This document shows positions 10,896 through 23,700 of a stretch of DNA of 64,000 nt, piece by piece. Below the pieces are notes generated by a model, which saw only the letters and a list, made by a program, of their open reading frames with translations, was not told the origin of the DNA and searched no databases. The DNA comes from Pleodorina starrii (Eukaryota; Chlorophyta; Chlorophyceae; Chlamydomonadales; Volvocaceae): assembly GCA_030267565.1 (NCBI GenBank), contig BRXU01000042.1, positions 396,001-460,000 of the forward strand, read 5' to 3'. Numbering within the stretch: position 1 is the first letter of the stretch; each line of letters starts with the position of its first letter. The position numbers and the translations under genes are program-made.

Positions 10896-12735
10896 TATAT
10901 ATGCAATTCAGCTAGGGTTGGGAATGTGCCGAGGATTGAGCGAGTAGAGGATGGGACTGACGGGAAAGGGTATGGGATCGACGGATGAAATTGGAAGAAC
11001 CGACAGCTACTGTTTTTTGTTCTCGATTCCAGTGGCATCTGGCATGTCGTCGGCGTGGCGACTTGATTCGAAGGAAGGGGTTAGCAACATCTTCTGAAAG
11101 CTCCATGTGGCGCACAGGGAAAACCGTTTATTTAGAGCATAATGGGACGGAAATCATTGCACCGCCCACAGACTTCCCGCCTACCCACCCTTTCGTACGA
11201 CTGCCCTTATAACCCACTGTACGACATATATGCACACACTCATTACGCAATCCCAATAGCATATAAACGCTCTTGAAGGGCTTTTTGAAGTGTGTGTCAT
11301 GGGGCCCCCGCTGGAAGCGCTCCGCATCGCCTGGTTTGTTGTGCAGGTTTCCGCTCGTTTATTTTATGATGAGGGCGGTCGTTACTGGCCCAATGGTGCA
11401 TAGAAGGCTGTTCGTTTCGGTTTGAAAATCCGGTTTTAGATGTGGTTTTGTTTGAAGGGCAACTGTCGCCTCAGCAAGTCTGCGCGGGTCCAGTGACACG
11501 TGACGTGGTGCCGAATGCGAAGGGGCGACCCTGGAAAAAGCAAATCCCCCATTCTTGAGTGGATTTGCGCACTGTTAGCAGATATCAAGATGAAAGATTG
11601 CTGGCCTCATCTATCGGGCACCAACGACGTGCAGCCCGACCCCAAGTAAGGGAACTTGAAGCCTTGACCAGCCACAGCGAGAGGGCACATGAACCTGAAG
11701 GTTTTCTGAGTGCAACGCTAGAAAACCAAGGTTTTCTGTGAACTCGTTCACAACTCCTCTGTGAACGAGAGGAGTTGTGCCCTCGTAAGGGCGTTGGTAC
11801 GGCACATGGTGCCAGTTAAGGTGTCCGCGAAGGCGTGCGACGGTGGGTAAGGCCGCAATGGGCCACCCACCCGCCCCTCTCCACAGCTGCCCGGCGGCAG
11901 CCCCAGGCAGGGGAACAAAGCAACAAACCCTTGACTTAACTTGGCTTTGTTTAAGCTGTCAGCTGGGCGTGTTCAACATCCGTCATGGATGTTGAAATTG
12001 TGCGCGTTGTGTTGTGCTCTTCATTCAAACCCCTTCCACCGGCACCAACACGTACACACTGGCATGACGCCCATCCACGTTCTCCCGCCGTCCGGCTTGC
12101 GATGTCACACATACACACGCATTCTCCAAATCGCCCGTCCTGTGCTTCGGCTAGCCCCACCAAGAGGTAACCTGCCGCGTGGTTGGATCCTTGAAAATGT
12201 ATGGCTACCTACTGCGTTGTTGCTGACACGCCAACCTTGCGGCCGCGCGCACACCTGTCGATGGCTGCAGTATAGGTGCCCTGTACTCTTACTTGGTACA
12301 CATCCAGCCCCTACTTCTCCCAGCCCTCCTGTGGAACCCTTGGCGGTCTCGCTGCTTCTTACGCTAGGCGGGGCTTGCCCCCCTACCCACTGCAACCGTG
12401 CACGCTCTTCAAATTGCAAAGCCACATTGCCATGTTCCCCCAGGCGTGAAACCCAGCGAAACGCGGCTCCGCCACTGACACCGCGACCACCGCGACCACC
12501 GCAATCGCCGTTGTCGTCACCTCGGGACATGCGCTGTCCCGTTCCACACCCACTTTCGCCACGCGTCGCGCAGCAATGTGCTGTGTTTTGATGTATCGAA
12601 CGGTATTTGCTGTCTGACCATGTGGGACGGGCTAAGTCCGGATTTCACGCAACCTGTATTTGCTTCGTAGGGTCGCTGGTCATACATGTGAGACCCGCCT
12701 CCGGCTCGGCGTGACGATCGCAGACAGAACTAACC
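10896..12735. other. Convergent intergenic region, ARM gene / GDPD1
   Basis: About 1.8 kb between the 3' end of the ARM frame and the stop of GDPD copy 1. Open frames here have no recognisable domain. The one structured element is a perfect hairpin with an alternative pairing at 11738-11779, listed separately. The rest appears to be 3'UTR and spacer. Confidence 0.45.
11738..11779. repeat. Perfect inverted repeat with two alternative stems
   Basis: CACAACTCCTCT at 11749-11760 is the exact reverse complement of 11768-11779, with a 7-nt loop. Overlapping it, CTCGTTCAC at 11743-11751 is the exact reverse complement of GTGAACGAG at 11761-11769. The two stems are mutually exclusive. GTGAAC-TC-GTTCAC at 11738-11751 is a third small palindrome. 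Confidence 0.8.
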
Positions 12736-14210
12736 TCAGCCGCCACCATCGCCACCGCGGCCGCCGCTGGCGGGCGGGAGCCCACCGTCGTCTTTACCTC
12801 GGCCCACGCCCGCCGCGTCTCCCAGTGGCGCCTCCGCCGAGTTTGCGCCGCCGCCCGCAGCGGTGGCGGCGCCGTCGCCCCTCCGCGTCGCCAGCCACCG
12901 CAGCAAGCGCGACGGATGGTCGGTGCAGAGCGCGTTGGCGCCAGCTGCCGTACATTCCTGGAAGGCCGCCTCATCGTTGATGCCGCCGTACAGGATCACA
13001 GACACGCCTCTGCGCCGTACCGTGTCGGGTGTGCAGGGCGCGGCAAGGGGTCGTACGGCAAAACCAGGGGCCAGCAGCGTCAAACTGCCAGCTGGGGGAC
13101 GGCGACCCACCCGACCCGGTTCCGTGTCCCGGGTTTCCGCAAACGGATTGTCAGCGAGATACTGGCAACGGCTGCAACGCTCCAATTCAGCGATAACACT
13201 GTGTGTATAGGCAAATCGTCAAAATGTCTAGCCGACAAGAACCAAAACCGGCGGGTAGTGCATGTGATATCACAGTCGAAGGCAGGTAGTCGGCACGCGT
13301 CCAAGCATAGAATGCCACGAGAAGATCCGAGCAGGTAAGATATGGGTCTGGCGGAGCTTGGAGGCAGCGCCCACGCACGGGGACCGAGAACGGGTGCGGA
13401 GGAGCAGTACCATGCCCACCTGGCGTTCAGGTCCCGGAAGAAGCCCGGTAACACCAAGCTCGGGCGAAGCCAGTGAGAGAGCGGAAGGCGCCGGGGTATG
13501 ATGATTGCGCTCTCGTAGACATGGACGTCGTGGAGCCGGCCGGCGCAGTATGCGGCCAGCAGCAGAAGCGCCCGGGGTGCGGAAGTGAAGAGCGGGATTC
13601 GAGGATTCGCTGTGTACAGGCCGGAATTGTTGGAATGTAGGAAGCTGCCCCAGAGTATCAGCCGTTCGCGGCCATAGTGAGCAACGAGGTCGCTGACTAC
13701 GCGGACGAGCTGTTGCGAAGGCACCTTCAGGTCAATTTGAATTGCCTTATCAGGGAACGCCGCGAAAACCTCCTCCAGAAGAGGTATTCGCGTAAAGTTC
13801 AAGTCCTGCGCATCAGCTGTCGTCCTTTGTCCCGAAATCTGCAGTCGCGGCAAGTCAGCGTAGTCGAACTCCGAAATGGTCTTGCCATGGAAAGCCCTTC
13901 CTGCCAATCGGCCAAGCTCCTTGTCGTGGAATACAGCTGCCCGGCCATCGCGTGTAAGCTGAACGTCCAGCTCCAGCAAGTCGACACCAATTGCAGCGGA
14001 ATTCCGGAACGCTGACAAAGTATTCTCTACGAAGCGCTTCCCGGAGACATCGCGTTCCAAGTCACCACCACGATGGCTATACACAAATAATGGGAATGTT
14101 ATGGGTGGCGTCTGCGGTGGCAGCTGGCCATTCTGCGTTGGAAGTGGGCATCGCGTGGGAGCGGTCCAAGACAAGTAACGATATGCAACCTGCGCCAGCA
14201 GTGAGGCCAT
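12736..14210 (-). CDS. Glycerophosphodiester phosphodiesterase, copy 1 (354 aa)
   Basis: Two exons, 13420-14210 and 12736-13009, join in phase 2. The first ATG in frame is at 14208-14210. The GDPD catalytic set is complete: His46-Arg47 in YSHRGG, Glu62-Asn-Thr in VENTLSAF, Glu80-Leu-Asp82 in LLELDVQ, and His95 in AVFHD. The later strands IQIDLKV and the C-terminal RGVSVILYGGINDEAAF...ALCTDHPSRLL also match. The enzyme hydrolyses glycerophosphodiesters to glycerol-3-phosphate and an alcohol, and would need a divalent metal at the Glu/Asp pair. The protein ends in a Gly-rich tail. A GAG|GTTAGT donor just before the stop leaves room for one more small exon. No clear signal peptide is visible. 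It is a tandem paralog of the next gene upstream. Confidence 0.85.
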
Positions 14211-15515
14211 TTTCGAAGACGTCAAGTATTAGATAAGGACGTGCTTATACGCGCCGAGGTGGGGCCGAGGTCAGGCCAAGACCCACGGGCCTGCCGTACG
14301 GTACGTCACTTGCACTCGATCGAGCCCCTCGTTCATTCCGTGTTCCGCCGACTGCAGATGGCCATATACAAAGAGTGTATTGCACAGCATTCTGAAAGAA
14401 GACGCTTCAGAGGCCCCGAAGGGACAGCGAGAAACCCCCATCACTTACACCATCAGCCCCGGCGGCACACGGACGGACGGTAAGGAGCAGAGCACCTTTC
14501 AGGGTGCCGGACCGGACCTCTGGCTTACGACCGCCTTACCAAGTATCCCACACAATGGCACCCCTCTCCGACATCAGTTTGTAGCGATGCTCATCGTGCA
14601 CGTGATCCAGCAGCTTACATTTTACGAGTGCCACGTATCCCTCCGTGCGGTCCTACATACTCGACGGCACTCAACGTTTTAGTGTGCTGCCGTACACGCG
14701 CCTCCTTTCCGCACCCTAAGGAGCCGATCTTTCGTCCTTTCGCGCAGCGCCGTCCACCAGCCCTCCAACTCCCTCTCAACTCAGACTCCGGCCATGCACG
14801 CCGGCAATCAAGCACAACCTGTGCCGCCGCCCGCCGCTTGCCACCTTAAAAACCCGGTTGCAACACCTCATTACGCACCACGCCACGGCCATTGTACGGA
14901 AACCCACAAGAGAGAAAACAACTCCAGCTTCGTAACGCCATCGGATTTGCGCCTCTTGCCACCATCGAACACCTGAAAGCAACCCCCTCGCCAAGACACC
15001 GTTTCGATAATCACTTTCCCCTACGATGTTGTCCTGTTGTCACCCACCGGTACCCTGCAGTGCTCACGCAGTTTGGAGTGTGCCGCGCGGGCCGGCGAAG
15101 TCTTGGGCCCCTTAACACCCCCCATTAAGCGCTGTCATCTCAACATGTTTTCACTGCTCCAGCCCGTCAACTTCCCGTTGAGGTCTGCGGCATGCTACAC
15201 ACCGCCGCCCACGCACTCCGGAAAACCTAACACCTACCGCACCACCCCAACGCCGCTGCCCCCCGGCCCCCGTGGACGCGGCAACAATATCTCATCACGC
15301 CTGGGTCAGGTCGACCGGGCAAAAAGCTAGGGTTCGTTGGGCGCGTCGCCGCCGTACCGGCCCGACTTTTACACAGCATCACGCAACGCTTCACCACACT
15401 GCCGCCGCACGTCTCAATGTGATACGGTCTCCAAAATCCCCGGTACGGCCGCCACTCTCACGCGCCTTCATTTCCCCGGTGCGGCGGTTTGAGGGGCGCT
15501 GCATTTGGCCACCGG
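14211..15515. other. Spacer between the two GDPD genes
   Basis: About 1.3 kb on the 3' side of GDPD copy 2 and the 5' side of copy 1. TTACA (TGTAA on the minus strand) at 14615-14619 could serve as poly(A) signal for copy 2. No coding sequence is supported. Confidence 0.45.
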
Positions 15516-18500
15516 CTAGGGCGCCGGATCGGGTGGCGGCGCCGTCAAGGGAGCCAGCTGGCGGCAGCCGCCGTCGCCGCCTCCGCCAGCGGTGCCACCT
15601 CGCAGGAAGGCGATGAGGCGGGAGGGCGCGTCGGTTGCGATGGCGTTGGCTCCGCTGCGCCTGGGGGTAGGTAGCACAAATGGTGATATCGCGGCGACGG
15701 GGCGCAGGCGACGTCAGTGAACCGAAAGGGGGGAGGAGCCACACACGAAGGTGGGGAGAGGAACGCTGAAGTACGGCTCCAGCACCCTGCCGCAAATCAA
15801 TGCCACATCACATGTACGGCACCCAGCCACACCGCCGCCGTGTTCACCCCGTCGGCGCGGAATACGATAAACTGGCATTTGTAAACGAAACACAGCAACG
15901 CCCGCCCGCCCGCCCACCCGCATGTGCCTCGCACCATGCCTAGCGAAAGAATATGAAAAGCGAAGTATCAAACACACACGCACGCACCCACCTGCAAACT
16001 TCGAACCTCCGCTCGTCGTTTAAGCATCCAAACAGCACCACAGCCACCCCGCGACGATTCAACTCCGCGAACCATCCCGGATCAGTCAAGTAGTACGTCA
16101 GCCGTACGCCCCGCCTGCAGCTGCCGCGGCCGCCGCCGTCACCGGCGACGTCGCCGCCGCCGCCCCCGCTTGGACCGTCCTGCCGCTCGTCCACATCGCT
16201 TCCGCCGTCGCCGCCACTGCCGCCGTCGCCGCTATCGCAATCTCCGGGGCCTTTGCCAGCAGCAGCTGCTGCTGCTGTTGTTGCTCCCGACAATGGAAGC
16301 TCCAGCCGCCGATGCCACCGCTGCCGCCGCTGCCTCCTGCGGCAGTTCACGCTGAGGTCGGTGAGGTGAAGGCGCCATGGCACCACGATTGCCGACTCGT
16401 AGATGTGCAGGTGACGCAGCAGACCCAGTTTGTAGGCGGCCTGCGGGAATGCGGGGGACGGAGGTTTGGGGGCGGGTTTGGGGGCGAGAAGGAAGGGGGA
16501 TTTTGGAGGAAGCTTACCAGCATAGGACGAGATAGGCCCTCCAGCCCACCTGGGTTCGAGACACAAGTCCGGCAAGCGACCCACCCGTTATCTCCTCATC
16601 CCCCGCAAGCCGCAACCTTCCCCACTGACCATCATGATCAGCGCACGTTGCATGGACGCAAAGAGCGGCACTCGGGGGGCGGCGGCCAGGCAGCGCGCGG
16701 CGGTGGTTTGGCGGAAGGAGCCCCACAGTAGCCGGGCGCTGCGGCCGGGGTGGCGAGTCAGCAGCTGCGCCACGGCAGCCACCAGGCGGGGGTCATCCAC
16801 CTTGATGTCGACCTGGAGGGCAGGGAGGGCAGGGAGGGCAGGGATGGGGAGGGAGGGGGAGATGATATGAGGGGAGAGAGAGAAGGGAGGGAGGGGGAGG
16901 GAGGGGGAGGGAGGGGGACGGGGAGGGGGAGATGATAAAAAGGGGAGGGGGACGGAGGTGGACAGCAAGTGTGAGATGTTAACAGGGGCCGAGGGAGTGG
17001 AAGGAACAAGGAAGGGAGGAGTAAGGTGTGGTCGTGGGTGGCTGGCGGGATGCGAATGCGCTACCAGGGAGGGTTCTGGACAACTTACATCCGCATTGAA
17101 AACTCCTGGATTGAAACGAAGTTTGTCGTGCAGCCTGTACGGCACGCACGTACCTGAACAGGCACGTCGGGGAAACGTGCAAAGACGTCTTCCAGTAGGG
17201 GGATGCCGTCGTACTCGTACGACACAGGTCGAGGCGACCAGTGAGGGACGGCGTGCCCACACCCATTGCTGTCGCCGCCGCCCCCACCGTCGCCGCTGCA
17301 GCCACAGGAGCTCAAATCCGCTTCCCCTTTCCCTTTCCCTTTCCCTTTCCCGATCCCTTTCCAGGTGGACCCATCCCCAGGGGTGACCCTCATGAAGCTC
17401 CCATCGTGGGTGTCACAGCCACTCCCAGCAGCCCGGCCACACTCGCTGTCACTGCCGCAAAGCTCGCCGTCGCCGTCGCCGCTGCTGCTGTCGACGCTGC
17501 CACCGGCGCCGCTGCCGCCATCTCTTATGCTGGTGGCAGCACTGCTGCTGCTGCTGCTGAGGGTGTGGCAGCTACTGCCGGAATGCGAGCCGGCGCTGAT
17601 TTCATAACAGCTGCCGTAGCTCGAATCACTGCTGCTACAGCGGCTACAGATTGTGCTGCCGCTACTGCCGCCACTATTGCTGCCGCCACCGCCGCCACTG
17701 CCGACACGATAGCTGCCTTCATTGCTGTCGCCGTTCCTCCTGCTATCGCCACCGCCGAAACATGATTCAGGATGCTGGTCACCGGGGTTGTTGGGGTGCG
17801 CGTCGGAGCTGACGGCACCTGCAGCCGGGGTCGCTGGCGGCGCCGTGACGGAGCTTGCCGTACTGCTGTGTCGTACAATGACGACTTCTCGGAGTCCCGT
17901 GCACGTCGGCGAACGTCTTTCATCGCCGTCAATTGAGCCGCAACCGGCATCACAGTCCACACCGGACTTTTTGGGTCCGCGGTAGCCTTGACTGGCGCCG
18001 GTGCCAGCACGGGTGCCGCCGCTTGCTGCAGCCGTTGCCGGAAGCTCCGCTTCTGATGATAGGCCGTTGCGCCGCTCGGAAAGGACCGTTGATGAATCCT
18101 GGAGAACGAGGCTTGGAGGGCGGCACGCAAAGCAGAATAAGGCGGAGCGACGGTATGGGGCCGGCCGGACGCGTCCGAGAGCCGTCGCTTGCTAACACGT
18201 CTCCAGCACGCGCTGGCACTGGCAACAGGTGCAGCCTCCTGACCACAACACACTCCACAACACAAAACAGCGTCCACGTCCACCGGCGTTTACTATCGCG
18301 ACGCCGTTCTTCCTATCGCAAGACGCACCTGCTGCACGTCCCGTACGACATGCACGATGACCTGGTCGCTCGTACCGGCGGCCCGCGTCGCGGGGCTGTC
18401 GGCGGCGCGGGCCCGCCGCCGGCGCCAGCCGCCGGCGCAGCCGGCCCCGCCCCCACGGGCCTTATGTCCTCTAAACATGCTGCTGCCCGGCTGCGGCCGC

Positions 18501-20624
18501 AGTCGGGGTAGCTGTGCGAAGTCCAGTTCGTGTATGCGGAGCTGGCGGAAGCTGGGGCCGCACATCCGCTCCAGCGAGGTGTCGTGGAACACCACCACGT
18601 GCCCATCACGTGTGAGCTGGGGGAGTACGGCAATGCAAGTACCGGTCCGTCAGAGGGGGCAGATCACACAGGCACCGGCAGGTTGAGAGCGTTACTAAGT
18701 AGGGAGGGTGACGAGGACTGAGTAGTGGTAACCAGGAGTATTGCGGCGCGGCGCAAGTGGCTGCTGCCGATGCTAGGAATGCAGGCCCACACCCGCTGTT
18801 TGCCACTGTACGGCTCCATGGGCGCATGGGGCACCGGCAGTGATCGCATCGTACCTGGCGCACCAACGCTCCACTCACGCGAACAGACAAAACAGCGCGG
18901 CGCGAGCTGCGCCCCTGCTCCCTGCACCCTTTGTATTTCTGATCCCTCCACACAGGCATGCGCCCCGACTACCCCGGAAGTTCAACCGTCCAACCCGGGG
19001 CCATCTCAACGAACCCCAACCACCTCCAACCGCCTCCAACCGTACCTGCACGTCGAGTTCCAGGAGGTCCGCCCCAGCCTCCACGCTGTGCTGGAAGGCC
19101 TGGAGACCCGCGGGTCGGTGGTTGAGTGGGTGCCATGCGAATGGGACAGTGGGTGCCGCGTGGGCAGGTGGCAATGAAGTACGGTACGACAAACGGCAGG
19201 TCAGTGGCCCGCGCACATGCCCGGGGACGCGCCAACGTGAAGGGGCCAGCGGCCAAGCAAGGGGAGGCCGTGGGATGCAGGTTTGCCGCTCGCTGAAACA
19301 GGGACGGGTTGCTGGCGGCGGTGTTGTCGGTGCCCATTGGGTCAGAAGCCTGATTGCCGCAGCCGGCGGACGGCGGCGACGGGTTTGGTCTACCGCACAT
19401 ACATTCGTACAACCCGCTAGAAGGAAAGAGCCCAAAGGCACGGTAAGGAGCTCGTGGCGAGCAGATGCCTCTGTATCGCCTTTCCACCGTGTTTCCAATA
19501 TTCGATACACTCATGCGCCCTTCCACCGTGTTCCGCGCCCCGAGACTGAATCACAGGCGCCAGCCCGCCGTCCCTCGTCTCTCGCAGCCGTGCACGGCTT
19601 GCCGTGGACATGGGCCCGGCAGCACCCAACTGCGGGCAGCCCTGACCCCTGACCCATGGGTCACGACCACGCAACACCACCAAAAACCCACCGTCAGCGT
19701 GTTTTCGATCAGCGGTAGTCCGTGACTGCACGCGAAGCAGCCGCAGACCGCCGCCGGCGGCCCAGGCCGGACGGCTGCCGCCGGACCGACCCCTGGGTCA
19801 TGACCTGCCACTCCTGCGATCCCACCACCACCCGCCGCGCCGCAGCCCCCGGCTCCGCCATCGCACTCCGTCCCGACGATGACACCGACGCCGCCGCACT
19901 GCGGTTTAGACAAGTTACCGTCGGTGGCCAGCAAGTGAATGCACCGCGTCCCACCGCCGGCGACCTTTGCCGCCGCCACGGCCGTCGTGGCGTTCTTTGC
20001 GGCAGCCGCAGCAGCAGCGGCAGCAGCAGCAGCGCCGGCGACGGCGCTGAGGCGCCCGCCGCCGCCGCCGGCCAGCGGACGGTCTAGGCAGCCGCCTCGG
20101 TGGCTGTAGACGGCGATGGGAAAGGCGATGCGCGGCGTCGGGTGGGGGGTGTAGCGCAGGGTTTGCACCGCCGCCTGCTGCTGCTGCCGCTGCTGCGTCT
20201 CAGACGTACCGGAGGAGGTGACTGTTGGGGAGTCGGCGCCGGTGCTGGCAGGCGCCAGAGGGGCGGTTGAGGTGCGGCATGGCCAGCGCCAAACCCAGGG
20301 CCAAGGCCGGAGCGCGCCGGACGGTATCGCCTTCAGGTCTAAGTCCCTTGTGCGCTCCTGCTTATTGTGTGTTGCTTGGGGTTCTCCCTGCTGCTGCTGC
20401 TGTCGGTTCTGCGCCCGGGCCTGAGGATCGTGCCTCTGCTCCTGAGGCTGCTGCTGCGGACCAGCAGGAACAGGAGCAGGAGGAGGAGGCGGTGGTGTCG
20501 CGGCGGCAGGGTCGCCCGGCCGGGTGCGGAAGGCAGTGCCGATGGGGTCGGGCCCTACCAGCAGCGGGTGCAGGTACAGCAGGTAGAACAACATCCCCGC
20601 GTAGAACAGCACCGACCAGGCGGC
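15516..20624 (-). CDS. Glycerophosphodiester phosphodiesterase, copy 2, with large low-complexity inserts (5' exon not found)
   Basis: Exons 19692-20624, 19046-19099, 18329-18616, 17154-18098, 16630-16812, 15992-16440, 15516-15654 join in phase and encode about 996 residues. The first coding exon upstream is not resolved. The first exon listed opens with a membrane segment (SVLFYAGMLFYLLYLHPLLV), then Gln/Pro-rich sequence, then YSHRGG. About 125 Ala/Gly-rich residues separate this His-Arg from the next catalytic block, LIENTL. The neighbouring exons supply LLELDVQ, LTRDGHVVVFHD and later IPLLEDVF, VDIKVDD and RGVAVVLFGCLNDERRFEVC. A second insert of about 270 Ser/Gly-rich residues (17.2-18.1 kb) includes a KG repeat encoded by a CCCTTT microsatellite. 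All catalytic residues survive, so this is probably an active membrane-anchored GDPD. The acceptor chosen for the 17154-18098 exon (at 18098) is the least certain. Confidence 0.75.
17322..17362. repeat. CCCTTT microsatellite in coding exon
   Basis: CCCTTT is repeated four times, then again after a short break. On the minus strand it encodes alternating Lys-Gly in the GDPD copy 2 insert. Length polymorphism would change protein length without a frameshift because the unit is 6 bp. Confidence 0.8.
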
Positions 20625-20702
20625 CTGAGGGAGAGAGACAGGTTGGGGGAGGGCGGGGATGGGTGCGCCGCCGATGCGGCAGCTGCCATGCTGAACCTCC
20701 AC

Positions 20703-23700
20703 AGGCCGTGTTCAATTCGCGTGTGCAGCGGAAGCTTCCGCAGGCCTTTGTTGCTGCAATTTGGAAATACGGCCAGTTGTACGACACGGTACGACACCAT
20801 ACAGATGAAGGTATACGTGCTACGATGCCGTGGATCATCTTGGGCCCAGACACGTCATCGTGGTTTTACATTTGCAGCGGAGGTGTGTGATGTGGTCTGA
20901 ACCCAGCGTGTCGCAGGGCCTCTGGTGCCGTACCGCAGGGCAGTGCCTCATCTTACGTGAAAAGCATACGACACATGTGCATAGCTTCGACAGCACACAA
21001 CGACACAAGGCAGCGCGTTGTGGTCGATCCGCGGTGGTCATGCATCACGGTGTGGGTAGTCGTACGTGAGCTCACCACGAGGGGGCGCACAAACGGCGAC
21101 CGGAGGCAGGGCGATAAGTTGGATAGCTCCAGAACCATTGATGGCGAACGAATAAGTGTACGGATCGACGGGAGTCTGGTTACCCGGCTGTTGTCGTACT
21201 CGCCGCCGTGCGCGCGCACTCGCGTATGTCTGGGCTGCGGGCCGCAGCGGCGGGCGGCAGCTGCTCGAGGGAGGGTACCGTAGCGGCATGGTCACATGGA
21301 GCAATCGACAAGCAGGGCGCCGGTGGGAGAGAACTGGGTGAGGTGAATGGGGCCTTAGCCTGCACAGTCACCCGGTGCGTGAAGGCAGGTCAGGGACGGC
21401 CCGGCGAGATACAGCGCGGCACAGCAGCGCGATACGGCTGTGCCCGCACGCAGGACTACGCGGACGGGACTCAGTCCACCAAACCACACGCCACTGTTGT
21501 TGCTGCCTGCATCTCAGGCGCAAGATCACAAGCACGGGCGCGGTCTCAATTTACACGGCTTTCACTCGATTTGACGGTTTAGAGGCTGTGTGACCGACTG
21601 CTGTTTGGCTTTAGGCTGTGTGGCCTTCAGCTATGCGGCCTACAGGCCCCGCCTTACCTCAATTCGACCCGTGGGTCGCCTCCACAGTCCCCCTGCCTCC
21701 CCCAGCGTGGAAATGCGCGGGAGGAGCTGTTCCAGCCACGGCGCTGCAGGCTGGTACAGCCGGTCAAAGGAAGGTCGACAAACCTCTCGTCAGCATCAAG
21801 TGACGGATGTCTGCGTGTCCTGTTCTGTCTGCGAGCAACTCAACTGCGCTCACCAGGCCGGCGCGAGCGGGACCTGCTGATGAGACGCACCGATGTGTGC
21901 AGGCGGCGCCCCAGCGCTGTGCTGAGCTTAGGCGCTGCCAAGCTGGCGAGGCAGTACCGGTACCTCGCCCGATGTCACATCCCGATGTGCCGCCATCAGC
22001 GATCTGGGGGAGACTGCACGTGTGGTCGCGCTTCGTGGGAGCGGCCGCCGTGGGGTGCGGAGACTGGGACAGCGCAAGCGGCGGACGCAAGCGGCGGACG
22101 GAATGGGTCTGCTTGCGCAAAACGTCTCGAAGCGAGAAGGGACACCACTTGATCCGCCTCCGGCATACGTTCAACAATGATGGAAATTTGAATTAAAAGG
22201 GTTTTTTGTGGCATTTGAGCGCCTGCCCTCGCGGCTGGAGGGAACCGCTAGATGGCCGTCTGTCAGCGTGTCAGGCACCGGATTTTGCGCCCGCGTTTCG
22301 TGCCCTGACAGATGATGGGAGCTGCGGCCTTCTTGGGTCAAGGACTTTAATGATCGAACAGTACATCTGCCTATTGAGGCCATCAATTGCTTGTGTTCAT
22401 GTTCATACATTGCGCAATTGACGACGACAGTGCGCCCACCTCTGCTGTCCGCGAAAGGAGCCGGCCAGCAACCCAAGTATACTGCTGGCGGTGTTTGAGG
22501 GCGTATCCAGACACGCATCTGTATTTATTCAGGATTGTCATAGTCAGTGGCTTCGTACATATGTTGGACGGGTCCAGGTCTCCAGGAAATACATCGTCTG
22601 TAATCACGACGCACATAGACGTAAATCGGACCATAAGGCGCTCGTCTGTAGGCGGTCGCGTGTCTATGATCGTCTATAAACGACAGAGACGAGGAGCCCG
22701 GGATGAACACATTGATATCCCACCGCACACATTCTCCGCATCGTCGATTCGCTGTCGTATCCGCCTGGTGATGCTGCACAGTGCTGCGGCTGTGCCAAGC
22801 CTTCGCGGGGGCCATCAGCGCTCTGACAGCAAACGGCGGGACTGAGGGGCACTTTTCGTTGTTCGTTGCGGGCACGATTGGACGAAACAGCCGCGATGAC
22901 ATTCGCAATTGGCCGGCCCCGCCTGCTGCGGCTCCAGGCATGCAGCAGTAACCGGCGAGACATTCTCAAAGACCCAAACCCCGCCCAGCAACGATCAGCG
23001 TCCCCATCACCCCCGACTGCATGCCAAGCAACAAAGCGAACTATTTAGTCATCAGCGGCCGTTGTTCCGTTGCTCCGTTGCACGAACAACGCGCTGCTCT
23101 GCTCTATCTGGAGCCGCCGGGCAACAGCGCATCCTTAACCTGACGCGGTGGAGGTGCCCTCCACCCACAACACCGTCATGGACGGCGGTGCCGCGCGCCA
23201 CCACAAAATGTATAGATTAGATCTTCACATTATGGCATATCCTACGGCAGGCGGGCGGAGGCGACATTGCCGGTGTACCGGTACTCTTCGAAGTTGTGTT
23301 GGCGAGGGTTGGCGGTATTGGCTTGCCTTGTTCTATAATATAAAAGCAGTCCCTTTTGGCTGGGTTCCTCAACCATGCACCTGTTTCGGCAGCGTACAGT
23401 ACGTCGGTTAGAGGGGGATGCGGCAAAGGGCCGGGCAGCGGCTGTTGCTGCCACCAAGCAACGCTTTGCTTGACAGCGTGTGGCTGGCGGACTGTACTGT
23501 GTCGCCCCCCATATATCCGGGAGGCGCTGTTCGTTGGAAGCGGCCCGCACCGACTCCATTGACGTGTCGTCGCTGCTGCTGTCGTTGGCATACGAACGCC
23601 ATGGCTGTCGTGAAGTGCGGCTTCGGATGTTTACCACCCGGTCTGACAGTCCTGACGACCGGGCGTCCACCACCGCCAGACGGAGACGTGAGTACCGCCA

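Noticed and set aside
16545..16570. GGGTTCGAGAC as the T-arm of a tRNA gene
   Set aside because: No acceptor stem, D-arm or anticodon arm can be built around it. I found no tRNA or rRNA gene in the window.
20687..20702. GTG or out-of-frame ATG as the start of GDPD copy 2
   Set aside because: The GTG is not a normal eukaryotic start and the ATG at 20687-20689 is out of frame. An acceptor at 20625-20626 shows the exon begins at 20624, so a further 5' exon is expected.
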